In this document: positions 48,901 through 61,220 of the stretch, piece by piece
Numbering within the stretch: the first letter of the stretch is position 1
Layout of the letters: every line of letters begins with the position of its first letter
Source: Rotaria socialis
Taxonomy: Eukaryota; Rotifera; Eurotatoria; Philodinida; Philodinidae
Direction: 5' to 3'
DNA: 64,000 nt
NCBI GenBank assembly: GCA_905331475.1
Contig: CAJNYU010004518.1
Coordinates: 277,767-341,766 of the forward strand
Notes under the pieces: model-generated
What the model saw: the letters and a program-made list of their open reading frames with translations, nothing else
Databases searched by the model: none
Told to the model about the DNA's origin: nothing
Position numbers and translations under genes: made by a program

Positions 48901-48969
48901 CCTCATCCATCATTTGGTGGTGGAGGTGGCGGCGGTGGTGGTGGTGGTGGTCATCGACCGTACATGTAA
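42948..48969 (+). CDS. GW182/TNRC6-like miRNA silencing protein
   Basis: Six exons (42948-43002, 43136-43555, 43644-43881, 45530-46841, 47150-47841, 48735-48969) join in phase for about 983 residues. Low-complexity Asn/Gln/Ser-rich protein with scattered Trp in G/S/N-W contexts (AKPTWAQIL, SDWNKP, NGWSSF, TTWQDPS, GWDEPDINVLKRPNFDDGTSIWGDP, EDWYGDG, TSQWDVS, TSDWVQP), the Argonaute-binding type. Exon 4 ends with a Q-rich helix like the TNRC6 middle domain (MQQFRLAVQAGLISQDLL) and exon 5 continues with Gln-rich coiled coil. A PAM2-like motif for poly(A)-binding protein is clear near residue 860 (PPPFVPGQLWNW, then DDPHVTPSSL). The C-terminus has a Gly12 run. GW182 recruits deadenylases to Argonaute-bound mRNA in the cytoplasm. 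Unlike vertebrate and fly proteins, no UBA or RRM-like domain is visible. Confidence 0.87.
43882..45529. other. Long intron 3 of the GW182 gene
   Basis: 1.65 kb, AT-rich, much longer than most introns in the window. No nested gene or repeat recognised. Confidence 0.6.
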
Positions 48970-50850
48970 TCAACAGATTAGCACAAATTTCTTATATTTC
49001 TTCTTTTCTCCCTCTCTGTCGGCCAAAACAAAGTCAGTGAAATGATAAAAACTGTGTCCTTTTTGTCTCATTAAAATCGTGTATATTTACATTTCACGCT
49101 CTTTCATTAATGTGTATCTATCTTTATGTCGACTAAATTTCTGTTTAATCTATATTTGTTTTTCTTTCCATCAAAATGCTACACTGAGAATTCCCTCCCG
49201 GTACACCATCCAATTTTTTTATTTGTCTTTTGCCTGATTTTTTTGTCTTTGTTTCTTGTATGATCTGTACTCTTATTTGATGGCCGAGCTTCATATCGAC
49301 AAAACAAATGAACGAACGAAAACGAGATCTACTATTGCTAACCTGTGCAATATAAGTTTTTTTTCTTTTCTCGCACCAAAAATAAATATAATATAAATTT
49401 TTCTTTTTTGTCTTCTTGTAGTGTATGTGTGTGATGCTTTTAGCTATATATATATATATATATATACATATATCTTTGTGTATGGTTGTGGTGTGTATAT
49501 CAATTCATTTAATTTCTCTTGATTTTTTTCTTGCTCTAAATTTCTTCCTGATTCAATTCGTTTTTTGTCTCTTTTTTTGCGCTGCTATAGAATAAGAAAA
49601 CGAGATTTAAGAACTATTTGCAAACAAAAAGAATAGATTGATTTGTTGTGAATGAAAATTTTCACATTTATGTCTGCATATAAATGTTTTGACTAAAATT
49701 TTAAAAGAAAGAAATCGATGGTGATGAAAAAATAAATAATCGTTTTTGCGCTATGTATAGAACCAAATAAATAAACCATTTTTTGCGTGTCTGCGTGTGT
49801 ATATCTGTATCTTCTATGACCCTATTGCGTTGGTCTTTTTTTAAGTGGCACTTAATTTTCCTCGTTTGTTTTTTTTCGCCTATGTTCTCTCAAAATCTAT
49901 TATACTAATAAATAAATACATTTGACGAAAAAAAAAATTTACTGAACTTATTGATGGACCAGATGAGGTTTATACAATATAAAGAATTAGAATATGCGGC
50001 TTGGTTTTATCGATTACGGCAGAAAAAATGATCTGCTTTTCGCGTTGATTAACTTTTACTTTGATGAAAGAGAAACTCAATCAAGCGCATTGTTGTTGTT
50101 GTTGTTGTTTTAGGAGTTTCTGATGCGAGCAAGACGACTATGTAGGTTGGGAACATAATTGAATAAGCTCGATATGAACACTATGTGTTAACACTCAACT
50201 CAAATCAATCAACAAGAGTTTTACGCGAATAAGCAAGCCAAATATAGAATTAGCTATATAATTCATTGACTTCTAAGCCTAAAACTTCTCTTGAGAAATA
50301 TTACAAAATAATTTTTGTGATATTCTTCGTTTTACGATTTCACTACATGCAATTCATTTTTACATTGAATGCAGTCATGAAACTTTCTTGGAGAGGATAA
50401 ATACTTAGTTTAAAAATGAAAATCAATTAATGGTTACTTTCGATTCATCAAGACGATAAAAAAAGCAGATTGAATTTTTGAAAGATAACAATAGAACTAT
50501 TGTCATAGCCTACTACGTTGTTTAGTCTAAAGAGAATGTGATAAAACTATAAAAAAAAAAGATAATCTCGTAATAGACGACACACTCGACAGAAATTAGA
50601 AGATATTTCAAAATTAATAAAATCGTCACTTCAATGTTATCAATCCCTTAATATTATCAACAGTCATTCATTCACCATTTTGTCTCGACACAGTTTTTTT
50701 GTTGTTGATAAAAATAGATCTTAGAATTTGTTTTTCATCTGACAATAAATGTTCATTTTCAACTTTAAAAAAATTTCTAATATTCAACTAATCCTCTTCT
50801 ACTCATGAAATATTTTATTCAATTCAATTTAAAAAAGTCATACTTAGAAT
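48970..50850. other. GW182 3' region and intergenic
   Basis: The probable 3' UTR of GW182 follows the stop, with several AATAAA signals (for example near 49381, 49729, 49767). A (TA)n tract lies at about 49444-49467 and a (TTG)n tract near 50092-50109. No further gene. Confidence 0.5.
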
Positions 50851-51243
50851 CAAGGGGGAACAAACTGATTTTCTGGCATAGAAATCACTAGAAATCATCA
50901 TACATGAAAGATGTGAATAATGATTCAGCTGTTAGAAATTACAAGAAACAAATGTAAATAAATGTAAATCATAGAAATTCTCGAACTATATAGCGAAAGA
51001 AAATAATTATTTCTATTGATTACTGATGATTTTTATTAATTTCCTTCTTTTTCGGAATGTGCAATGTTTTCAGTGGCCACTGCTGATTTCTATTGATCTC
51101 TCATAATTTTTCAACATTTCTAAACGTTTCCAATGATTTCTGCTGGTTTGCAATGATCTCATAAAAATTGATTTCAAGCAAAAGAAATCACTGGAAATCA
51201 TAAGAAATCAAAGAAATCATGGAAATCAGTTTACTCCCCCTTG
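50851..51243. mobile_element. hAT-type MITE, CAAGGGGGA family, copy 1
   Basis: A 393-bp element with ends CAAGGGGGA and TCCCCCTTG and an exact 8-bp target duplication CTTAGAAT (50843-50850 and 51244-51251). Inner regions carry repeated GAAATCA(C/T)(T/A) units in opposite orientations at the two ends. Non-coding. The same ends occur at 63751-63892. Confidence 0.92.
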
Positions 51244-51251
51244 CTTAGAAT

Positions 51252-54200
51252 ATAAAAAGAAAAACATGATAATTAATATCAGTAGAGAAAAAAACATGAG
51301 AAAAGATCAATTTAGTTGCATAATAAACAAGTTTCTAATGAACCAATTTTTATTCCCGAATACTAATATTTGACTTTGACGTGTTGGTGTATAAGATAGT
51401 AAGAATGCACGACCACGGTCAATATATTTTGATCGAGTGGGTTAACAGTATAGTATATTGACTCATTGGATCGAACCCAGCTGAAAGCATTAATGTCGAA
51501 TGATGTTTAAACAACACCTTTTACCTGCATATCCTATGATGAAAATTCTTTCAAAGAATTGCTGACGACATTAATTTCATTTTCACATTAACCAGATAAG
51601 AGAAAACAAACTACTCAACGATAAATCATTCATTGTTTTTCTTGAAGATTGATCAAGCTGAAAATCAAATTGGCGGACATATTATCGAGCTTACAAAATA
51701 GAATGAATTGTGTTCTAATTCGATTTACAACAATCGATAAGAATAAAGTAAATCCACTCACTAATTCAATCAAATCAATTTATTATTATTATCATTATTT
51801 TTTTGTATTAAACAAAGACAAAACAAAAGAAATATTAAAACAAGAAAGACAAACATAGCCAATCATCGATAGAAATCTGACACTTTTCTTCATTCTTATT
51901 CTTTTCCAAGCACATCATTTTTCTCAATATAGCTTACATTGATTATTTTTTTTATGTCATCTTTAAATATAAAAGAATGTGAGCAAAAAAAAAGAAGAAA
52001 GCTGTCTAATGTGGCTAGAGAAAGTTATGTACGAACTCTTTCCGATTTCAGAGAAGATGATTGTCAATGGTTTTTTAAGCTATTGCCATGTGTCGAACTC
52101 CAATATCTCACTGTTCGTCTTTATTCTTGAAACAAAGGACGGAAACAACTGCTGTGAAGCAAACAAAGCATTTAGATCCATAGTAAGAGCTACTGTCATG
52201 ATGGGTGCCTTTTCTTCTTCTTCTTTGTCCTAATGAGGTCCATTGAGTATTCGAACAATATTCTATAAACACAACTCTAAGAATATATTGATCGTTTGAA
52301 AGAAAATCAAGATTTATTTACTATGAATATTTGATTCTGGATCAATGCTCGGTCCTTTTGAATCAAAAATCTTTTATTTGCTTCAAAAACACTCATCTCT
52401 GTTCTCATTCCCGTTTTCATTTGTTACTCTCAATCATTTTACACCTTTATTTTATTTTTTAACATTTATCGAAGTATCTTCGACCCAAGCTGCGTTGAGA
52501 ACACATGCCTCAAGGCTTTCTCTTCTTCTTCTTCCTCTGTTCAGAATGTCTTGACAAATTCTTTTCCATACGTTGAAAGTAAATAACGAATCACTTGAGT
52601 TTCGTATTTACAATATTACTTTGAGGATAAACTTTGGATTGATGGGCTATTTTTATTTTGGCATCAGTTGTATAGACAATTCTCGTTAATAAACAATTTG
52701 AATTGAAGCAACTTTTCCTCTTTTTTTTATTCTACGACTTGTTTTTTCATCGAAAATCGATTTTTGCTTTTGGAACGATATTCATCGTATACAATCAAAG
52801 CTCATTCAAGTGAGTGAATTGATCTCTGTAGACTTATAGCCGAACGATGAGTGAAAATAAGAAGACGAATGTGATAATGACTTGATGATGTCTAAATATT
52901 TCACTAGGGGAACACTAGTAGTCATTGATCATATATGTATGCATGAAATGAAATTAATGCATCGAACAAGCTGACTAGCATTAGAAGTGTTTTTCTCGTT
53001 TTTTTCCTCCTATTTCCGTTTGTTGGGTGATTCGACTCCTCATCGTCTGTATAGACACTCTTGTGCATCTCTGTCAAATGTATCACTTCACTTCGATAGA
53101 AATGTTTTGTTGTTCCGCACAACTAATGCACAAAAGCACATAGAACACTATTAGAACGGGTCATAAGAGACATATTTAACTAGTCACATTATCTATTGGA
53201 ACAAAAAAAAAATGAACTAGTTCTTTAACGATGAGCAAACTGAATACAAAACCTACTCAAATATAGATGACTAAACATTTTACACATTATCGATACCCAT
53301 ATGCTCATTTATAGAAGACATGTTCAGCTCTTACAGTGCTTCTTATTCTAAATAATTGTGATCATGGCTAGGAAAAAAATTATCTATGCATGCACATACG
53401 CGCAAAAAAATTCTTCCACTGATTGCCATTCAATAGAGAATTCGCTTATTCGTATGACACAAAAAAAACAGAGAAGAAAGTACTTAATCGAGTTGTATGA
53501 TTAACTTTTCTGAGTACATCATCGCACTAATCCAGTTAGAAATAGAATCACAGATAAAACTTTTCTTTTATCTTGGTTTTCTTCATTGTATCTTATATAA
53601 ATGAATACAGGTGAGAAAAACGAACACTTTAATAACTGTAATCATAGTTCTCTTTGAATTGAATAACAAGATAATAAATATATAGGTGATGATTGATGAT
53701 GTTTTGTCGGCGATGGCAGATGCTGCGGTACTACTGGGGCGCATACAAATGACAGAAAGTGGTCTCTGTAGAGTTAGAGTATAAAGAAGGAAGGGAAGCG
53801 CAACATATAACTTTTGTAGTGCTTGTCGATTGCCATTTCTTTTTGTTTCCCAAATTGAAAGCAAGAGAGAGATAGAGAAAGCAATAGAAAGAGCTCGACT
53901 AGTATTTATACTACGCTTCTAAATATAGAGATATATTTGACGTATTTAAAACAGTGGCGTCAATCTTCGACTTAGTATAGAATATACAAGTATGAACAAG
54001 GATATTATTTCCATTGTTTTTATTTTCCTTGAAAAAATAATTTTAATTAAATGATTCTATTTCATGAGTACAATTCATTGTTTTTTATACAACTGATTTG
54101 TGCCTATTTTCTATTATTAAATATCAGCGAATTTGCTTTTCTCTATATTATCTTAATGCAAAGCTAAAACTCTTTAAAGAAGTTATGATGTTTTGATCTG

Positions 54201-54933
54201 ATATTAAATTGTTAGACTGAGTTTTCTTCATAATTTTTTTCATCAAAAGATCAGAAGAAAATATTATTCACATAGGAGTTTTTCGTATTGCTATCATTTG
54301 ACCGAGATAGGAAAATTGTTTTAGTAGAAAGCCTAAAAAATGACTTGTCAATTATACCAATAGTCTAAAAATAGTGTAGTCAAAAAAACAAATATATTTA
54401 CGCAACTGATTTTTATCCTGTTATTTGTCAACTATATAGGACACAATATCAATTGTTTTGTTTTTCGCTAGATATTAGAGTTGTTGTTCAAACGACGATT
54501 ATTGTTTTTAAGGCATCAAGAGGAGAAAGAGACTCTTAAGAGAAATATAAGACAGGCTACCAACTAGTCAAAGTATTCAGACTTATTCTCTTTCTGGTGT
54601 GCTCTATCTGTCTTTGTTTCTCTTTCGTCTTTCATAAAAAAAAGAGAAATATTACTTATTGTTTCATCATTTTGTTTGCATAGTAGATATTGTTTTACAG
54701 CATATTGTTTTCTTTACAATGATAGGGGTGAACCGGTGAAGAAGGTTATTTTTAACACTTTGGTCAGTTTATGGCCTCACCCTTTTGGTTTCCTTTAATT
54801 CGTACCCATAACCCGATTTTAGTACATCGAATTGAACTTAAATCATTAGATATTACTATCAACTTGATTGATATTTTTATAATTAGCATTGTTTTCGAAT
54901 CGAAACGTTTTCTTTTATTTGATCGCCAATTCA
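51252..54933. other. Intergenic, 3.7 kb, no gene seen
   Basis: AT-rich DNA with many small unsupported ORFs. The last part (54700-54933) should contain the 5' end of the receptor gene. Confidence 0.55.
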
Positions 54934-56809
54934 ATGGACTGTGTATTAACTTACAATCTTTCATGTGTGAATGATACACACGCACAATTGAATTCATCAT
55001 CAACCATATTTGGCGATGTACTCCATTCAAATCTATTAAACATTGGTGAACATTCAAATACAGAATTGATAACATCAACTAGTCATCCAGTATCATCATC
55101 AATCCTTGTATCTTTACAACATTGTATTATAACAGCTATTATTCTGGGTGCAATCGTTTTATCAACAATAACAGGAAATATATTAGTTATTGCTGCGGTT
55201 ATTTTAGAAAGAAATCTTCATTCAGTTGCTTATTATCTTTTTGTATCCTTAGCTGTTGCCGATTTAATGGTAGCTACTATGGTAAGTCAGTGATTTTCTA
55301 CTTTTTAGTTCTTTTTTGTCTTCTATTCAATACTTTAAAACAAAACGCAAGAGTATCGATTAAACAAGCATATCCTGTGATTTTAAATGTTAATTCTAAT
55401 AGAGAATCCTTTAATTGATCATGTGACGTGCATTTTAATATATATCAGTCTATTATAAACACGAGAGTTTTGTTCTTCTGTTAGTCGAGAGTATTTACAG
55501 AGTGTCTGTAGTTATCAATATAAGTTTTCATTGTACGAACTAAAGCATTGTCTTGAAAGTCTTTTCTTGTTTTATTAAGCATTCACATGTGTACTACATA
55601 TTTGCTGTTTTATACAAATGAAAATTGATTTTTTATGATGTACACATGTGTTGTGACGATTTCTATTTTTATTTGATTATAATATGGAAAAAATAGAACT
55701 TACTATTCTTATTTTCCATCTTCGTCTTCGTCTTCTTCTCCTCCTCCTCTTCTTGCTTCTTCTTCTTCTTCTTCTTCTTCTTCTTCTTCAATCGACGTCA
55801 TTTATGAGAGAATAAATAAATACACTAAACTCTTGGTTATATCGTCAAGACAAGCATAGATAATTGATCAGAGTATACGATATCTCATTTTGATGATAAA
55901 TGATACGCCGAAGATGATCCATGTTGTCTCATATGCACAAGGACACTAGCTTTTTTTCTCTTTAGTTTAAGCATGCTAAAAATATATATTGTAGACAATA
56001 TGTTGATAGAAAACAGAGAAAAGAAAACCAGCCATCCAGCTGTTACTATGACTGTGCCTATTCGTACCGGGGTTTGTTATTTGTTATTGCTACTAGAGAA
56101 AATGCTTGATGATCGCGATATACACATAGATAAAAAGAACAAAAAAATCTCGTTTCTTTGCTACTTTCATGGTGCAAAGGCCCAATTTGATTTTATTATT
56201 GTTATGTCGCGCACAATATGTTGGTTAAGTCTTATAATTGGAAAACAACAAGAATGATTCAGTCATCACCTATATTTTCTTTGTATTTTTTTATCATCGA
56301 TTGCTCTCAATGAATAGATAAAAATAAAAAAATAGAACATGTTACAGCCACAGATGCTTGCTGTAAAACGCCTATATCTATATGTTAAATATATGAACAT
56401 AGAGAAATCAAAAGAAACAAAAGTACTTTCATTTTGAAATAAGATGTTTTTCAGTCATCTGAGTAAAATTGTCGATCAAATTAACTGACGTACTAATTGC
56501 TTATCATACCATATTGACTTCATTATTACCGACATTTATGCTTGAGAAATTTGATTTAATCAAATAAAATATTATTTATCTATTTATTAGATACTCGTTT
56601 ACCTCATAAACTGACTTATATTTATGCAAATGTATCAGTTTTTTATGATGAATTTTTACAGTGCAATATACCAGTTGAATATAAATTGGAATTCAAGAGT
56701 CACAATGTGAACTATGTTGCATATTGTATTCAGTGTAAATTGCAAAGTCTATCAGGAATAAATACGAAGTTGATTATTTTTTTGTCAAGTATTCTTGATG
56801 TGCATGCAA

Positions 56810-56846
<37 letters not shown>

Positions 56847-58670
56847 CATTAATAGGAAACGAGAATAGCATGTATAGTAGACCACTTGAATAGATATTTT
56901 GCATGATAAATTGAAAACAAATGCAAATTGTTTAGTTTAATACATAAAATTAGATAACGACAAAAATGATTTCTTCGTTTGAATAAGAATTGTTTGTGAA
57001 GATAAAGAAGTAGAAATCAAATATTTTAATTGAAAATTTCTTTAGGTGATGCCAGTAGCTATTCTAAAAGAAGTGACACGTTCATGGGTGCTCGGCAGCA
57101 TTGTTTGCGATATTTGGGTGATGATCGATCTGTTATGTTGCACAGCTTCAATACTACATCTTGTTGCAATAGCCCTCGATCGTTATTGGGCTATAACTAA
57201 TTGTAAGTAAGTTTTATTTAGAAAACAAAATCGAAATCGATAATAATTTTCTTGCCACATATTTTTCATTAGGAAATAACAAGAAAATCATGAGTCTTAG
57301 TCCTGACAAAATTGCTATTAGAAAAAATATGTTTGACTTTATATTCAAGTCTTGAGGGTGTCCTTTTTTTATTATGTAAAACTAAATGTTTTTCATAGCA
57401 AGATTGAGAAAATTTCATTTGACATAATAAAATTTATAGTGCGGAGACATTTGAAATTTAACTATTGAAAGTTTTGAAGTTTGAAGGAAAATTTTCAATG
57501 AAATCTTTTGTTTTTCGATCGAAATTCATATTGGCTTCGATTGACGATCAGTTTCTCGTTAACATTTATTTAGAAAAGAAATAGGTGAAAGAACACAGAC
57601 TTTAACTACTAGCATGTTTCACATAAGACTGGCTGAACTTCCGGACAAATGCTTTCGAAAGTGTTAAAAATTTTAATAGGGCAAATAAGTTTTTACCAAA
57701 AGTTTTTGTTTTACAAAAAGCAGGATACTACTGATGATAGAGTAAAAGTGTCTGCTTAATCTGAAAGTATATATAGTACTCATTTGTATTCTCAATCATA
57801 TGTTCTAAATCATATTTGAACATTGCTGGATAAATATGACTTGACTTTGTCTGTAATTATTTTTACTTGGTCACTAGTGCACTTTAGACATTTCTCAGGC
57901 AATGACGATAATAATTTTGTTCGATTTGACTTGTAATTGATTCTTAGTCGTAGAGTAACGTTTGTCATATCAGTCCCAGACCTAATTGCTTTCGTGATCC
58001 AGACAAATGACTTATTTATTTTCTCCTATGAAGACGTCAAGTTCTAACATGCGTCTATATTGATTCAGCTTAATCAATATTCGGAAATGTATAATATTTG
58101 AAAAATATAACTCATTAGTCGTCTCTTGAATATTTTACATAATATGATCTGCGGAAATCTCTTTTTTTTTGTTTTACTAATTAATCAGTGGACTATGCAA
58201 CAAAACGAACACCTGGCCGAGTTCTTGTTCTTATTTGTATTATCTGGGCGACTTCCATTCTCATCGCAAGTTCTCATTCATTCCCTATATTTCGTAACAA
58301 ACAAGGTCGCCTAGCCGGCCAATGTCAAATAATAGGCAATGTTACGTACACAATTATTTCAACTGTCGGAGCTTTTTATATTCCACTGATTGGTATGTGT
58401 ATTATCTATTGGAAAATCTTTCAAGCAGCAAAATTTCGTATAAGACGTAAAGCATTCACTTCAAATCCACCTGCTACGCCTACATTGACTCATCCACAGC
58501 ATGAAATATCATCTTCAACACACATAACAACAGCAAATCATGAAATAGATAAAAAACATTCACCATTAGAGCATTTAAAATTTCTAAGAAAAAGTCATTC
58601 GATAATGAATAATGCAAATGATATCGAACCTGATAATGTATCAACATATTCATTACCAATAAATCATCAA

Positions 58671-58706
<36 letters not shown>

Positions 58707-59282
58707 GATTGTCAACTAAAAACACTTAAAAAAACACATTTTGTTCTACTAAAGAAAAAACATAAAAAGAATTTTGAAGATCAACTTGAACAAAACATCA
58801 ATCATTCTAATCCAGTTGTACCACCCTTGTTAACATCAACATTCACTAATGATTTAACAATTCCAATGAATACAATTCAAAATCCATTAGTAACACCAAA
58901 TTCTACACCATCCAGTTCTCCACATCTTCCTCGTGCACATATAGTTATAACAGACACACATCATATATCTGTACCGAAATCTCCATTAATGTCGGCACGA
59001 AAAAAAACTGATGTTAAACGCGAACGTAAAGCAACAAAAGTGCTTGGTGTTGTTATGGGCTGCTTTATACTATGTTGGTTACCATTTTTCATTGAAGAAA
59101 CAGTATGCGGAATATTTCATTTAACAATAAATGAAAAAATGATCAGTGTATTAACATGGTTGGGTTATTTGAATAGTATGTTGAACCCTGTGATCTATAC
59201 AATATTTGCACCTGATTTTCGACAGGCATTTGGAAAAATTCTATTTGGCAAATATCGGAAACGATCGAGATTAAAAAAATAA
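54934..59282 (+). CDS. Serotonin-type (5-HT1/5-HT5-like) G-protein-coupled receptor
   Basis: Three exons (54934-55281, 57046-57202, 58189-59282) join in phase for about 532 residues. The N-terminus has N-glycosylation sites (NLS, NDT, NSS) and no signal peptide. Class-A amine-receptor marks: [10 protein letters not shown] (TM1), [10 protein letters not shown] (TM2), [28 protein letters not shown] with the amine-binding Asp (about 144) and [16 protein letters not shown] (TM5, Ser/Thr as in 5-HT1), [11 protein letters not shown] (TM6), [17 protein letters not shown] (TM7, NPxxY), and a short basic tail. Intracellular loop 3 is long (about 190 residues), Pro/Ser/Thr-rich, with a run of 12-13 His at about 58671-58706. 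A Gi/o-coupled biogenic-amine receptor is the best guess; octopamine or dopamine as ligand cannot be excluded. Confidence 0.9.
55719..55789. repeat. (CTT)n microsatellite in receptor intron 1
   Basis: Nearly pure CTT/CTC triplets. Confidence 0.9.
56810..56848. repeat. (CA)n(TA)n microsatellite in receptor intron 1
   Basis: About 11 CA units directly followed by TA units. Confidence 0.9.
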
Positions 59283-59497
59283 TTCATTTTTCAATTTAAA
59301 TATATTTATGTGTATGATTATTTTTTTTTCTTGAATTAAATACCTGTTGTTGAAAAATATTTTTTTCTTCAAATATTTGATTGCTTTTCCTGAGTCTAAT
59401 CATTAATGATTGATTTTTCGTTTCATACCGAAAATGATTTGTATTTCAATCAATAGAAAAATGTAAATATACAGTATGTATCGATTCCATTCATCTA
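59283..59497. other. 3' flank of the receptor gene
   Basis: Probable short 3' UTR; no gene. Confidence 0.5.
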
Positions 59498-59727
59498 TTG
59501 GGGTGGCACTTTAACTTTACTTTAACCGTAAAGTTTAAAGTTTAAAAGTGTTTAAAGTCGCCTTTAAACGCTTCTTTTTAATACTTTTTACTATATTGGC
59601 GTATTTAGTCATGCTTGTGAGACTCTCTGCAACAGATAAAACGCCGAAAAGAAGCATTTAACTGTAACTTTAAACAACTTTAAACTCTGCACTTTACGGT
59701 CAATTTAAAGTTAAAGTGCCACCCCTA
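59498..59727. mobile_element. hAT-type MITE with exact 8-bp target duplication
   Basis: A 230-bp element with ends T(T/A)GGGGTGGCACTTTAACTT and its mirror, and interior of AAAGTTTAAAG-type repeats in both orientations. Flanks TTCATCTA at 59490-59497 and 59728-59735 are identical. Non-coding. Confidence 0.92.
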
Positions 59728-59735
59728 TTCATCTA

Positions 59736-61220
59736 CCCGTTTTGGGACACAAAATACTGAACTTTCAATATATTCGTATTTCGTTGATAGTATTCTCAGA
59801 AATATATTTTTCTCTGCATTCATTGGTAAGATGATATCAAGTATTGCAAAATTTTGGTCTATCCATACTATTTTGAAAAAAAGTATTGAAAGCATCACAT
59901 TCTTTAAGTTTACGTGAACCAAACAACCTCGAAGAGTTCCATTCTCTTTTTTGACTAGTGAAAGTAAATAGTGAATCATATCATGTATTTCTTTGAACAA
60001 TAGGAGGTGGTCTAATTCTTGATATTCTATTAGTGACAACAATAATATATTTTTGAATATTCCCGTTCTTATTATTAATGCATGATTTTAATCAACATTC
60101 GTAGAGTATGAAAAAAAACCGGTAGTGACATCAACTACAATATGTGACAATTGTAATGAGAAAATCTATTATTTAAATGCCGTCCTTGAGTAAATGGAAG
60201 ACAGATGTGACGAATACGATGTGAAATTATTCGGTGTAACAGTTGATTAAAAGTTCATTGATAATTTCCTTATTTCAATTGTTACTTGAATTAGTTCGAC
60301 TTTTGTTTCTTTCATGAAAAATCCATGGTACTTTCTAACATTTCAATCAATATTATTCAAGAAATACTGTATTGATTTTCATTAGGGGATAAATGTGGAT
60401 AGTTTGCAAGATGTGTTTCAGAAATTTTGCTTGTTCTTCTTTCTACTTTGCATTTCTTTTTTTATTTGGCAAAGACCCATCACATTGTTCTTTTTTTGCT
60501 TTACGGCAAAATAGATTAAGTCAATAGTGGAATATTTCAGTTTTTCTCTCGCAAAGATGGAAGATTCTCATCGCCATATGTATGCCGTTATCATATCACT
60601 TGTTTTTAAAATTACATTCGATGTTTGAGATAAGGAAAAATATTTTGATCATCGGATTATATGATAAAAGTTTAGTCTCGAACTAGGTCGACGCTTCTCT
60701 TTTCGAGTATTAAGCATAAAAGAGCGCTTGTGATTTGGTGAAGTTTCATCTTCTGCCACATTCATGTATGTTGATCTAAGCTCTGGAAAGAACGAAATAT
60801 AGATTTTAAGCATGTCTTTCAAAGTAATACTTTTGATTTTGAAAGCGTACAAAATATTTGCAAGAAGAACCATTTGACAAGACGACATCGTTAGATAACC
60901 TGAAGTATTACCTATGTTCAATGGGTCTCTTGCAAGAGCTACGTATAATGAAGTATCGAAAACAATGGATGCAAACATTATGGTCGAAAGATATGCATTC
61001 TAATTATCTCACAAAATTAGTGTACCGATGAAATTCTATTGCTGATGTATCTATTATTAGGTATCCTAATCATTGTTGCATGTCTTGGTCAAACTTGATA
61101 TCGATTCAATATAAGCAATCTATGCAGGAAAAATGATTACTAACTGATACTAATTTGAACATTAGTAAGATTTTCTACCACCGATATTTGTATTATTGAT
61201 AATACTCTTTTTTTAAATTC
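59736..61220. other. Intergenic, no confident gene
   Basis: The minus-strand frame 60649-60978 (109 codons, starting MFASIVFDTSLYVALARDP) has fairly normal composition, but no homology or splice partners can be seen; not called. Confidence 0.45.

Noticed and set aside
53583-53864. 93-codon minus-strand ORF with a hydrophobic end
   Set aside because: No splice partners, motif or codon evidence.
60649-60978. 109-codon minus-strand ORF
   Set aside because: Composition is plausible, but nothing supports expression or homology.
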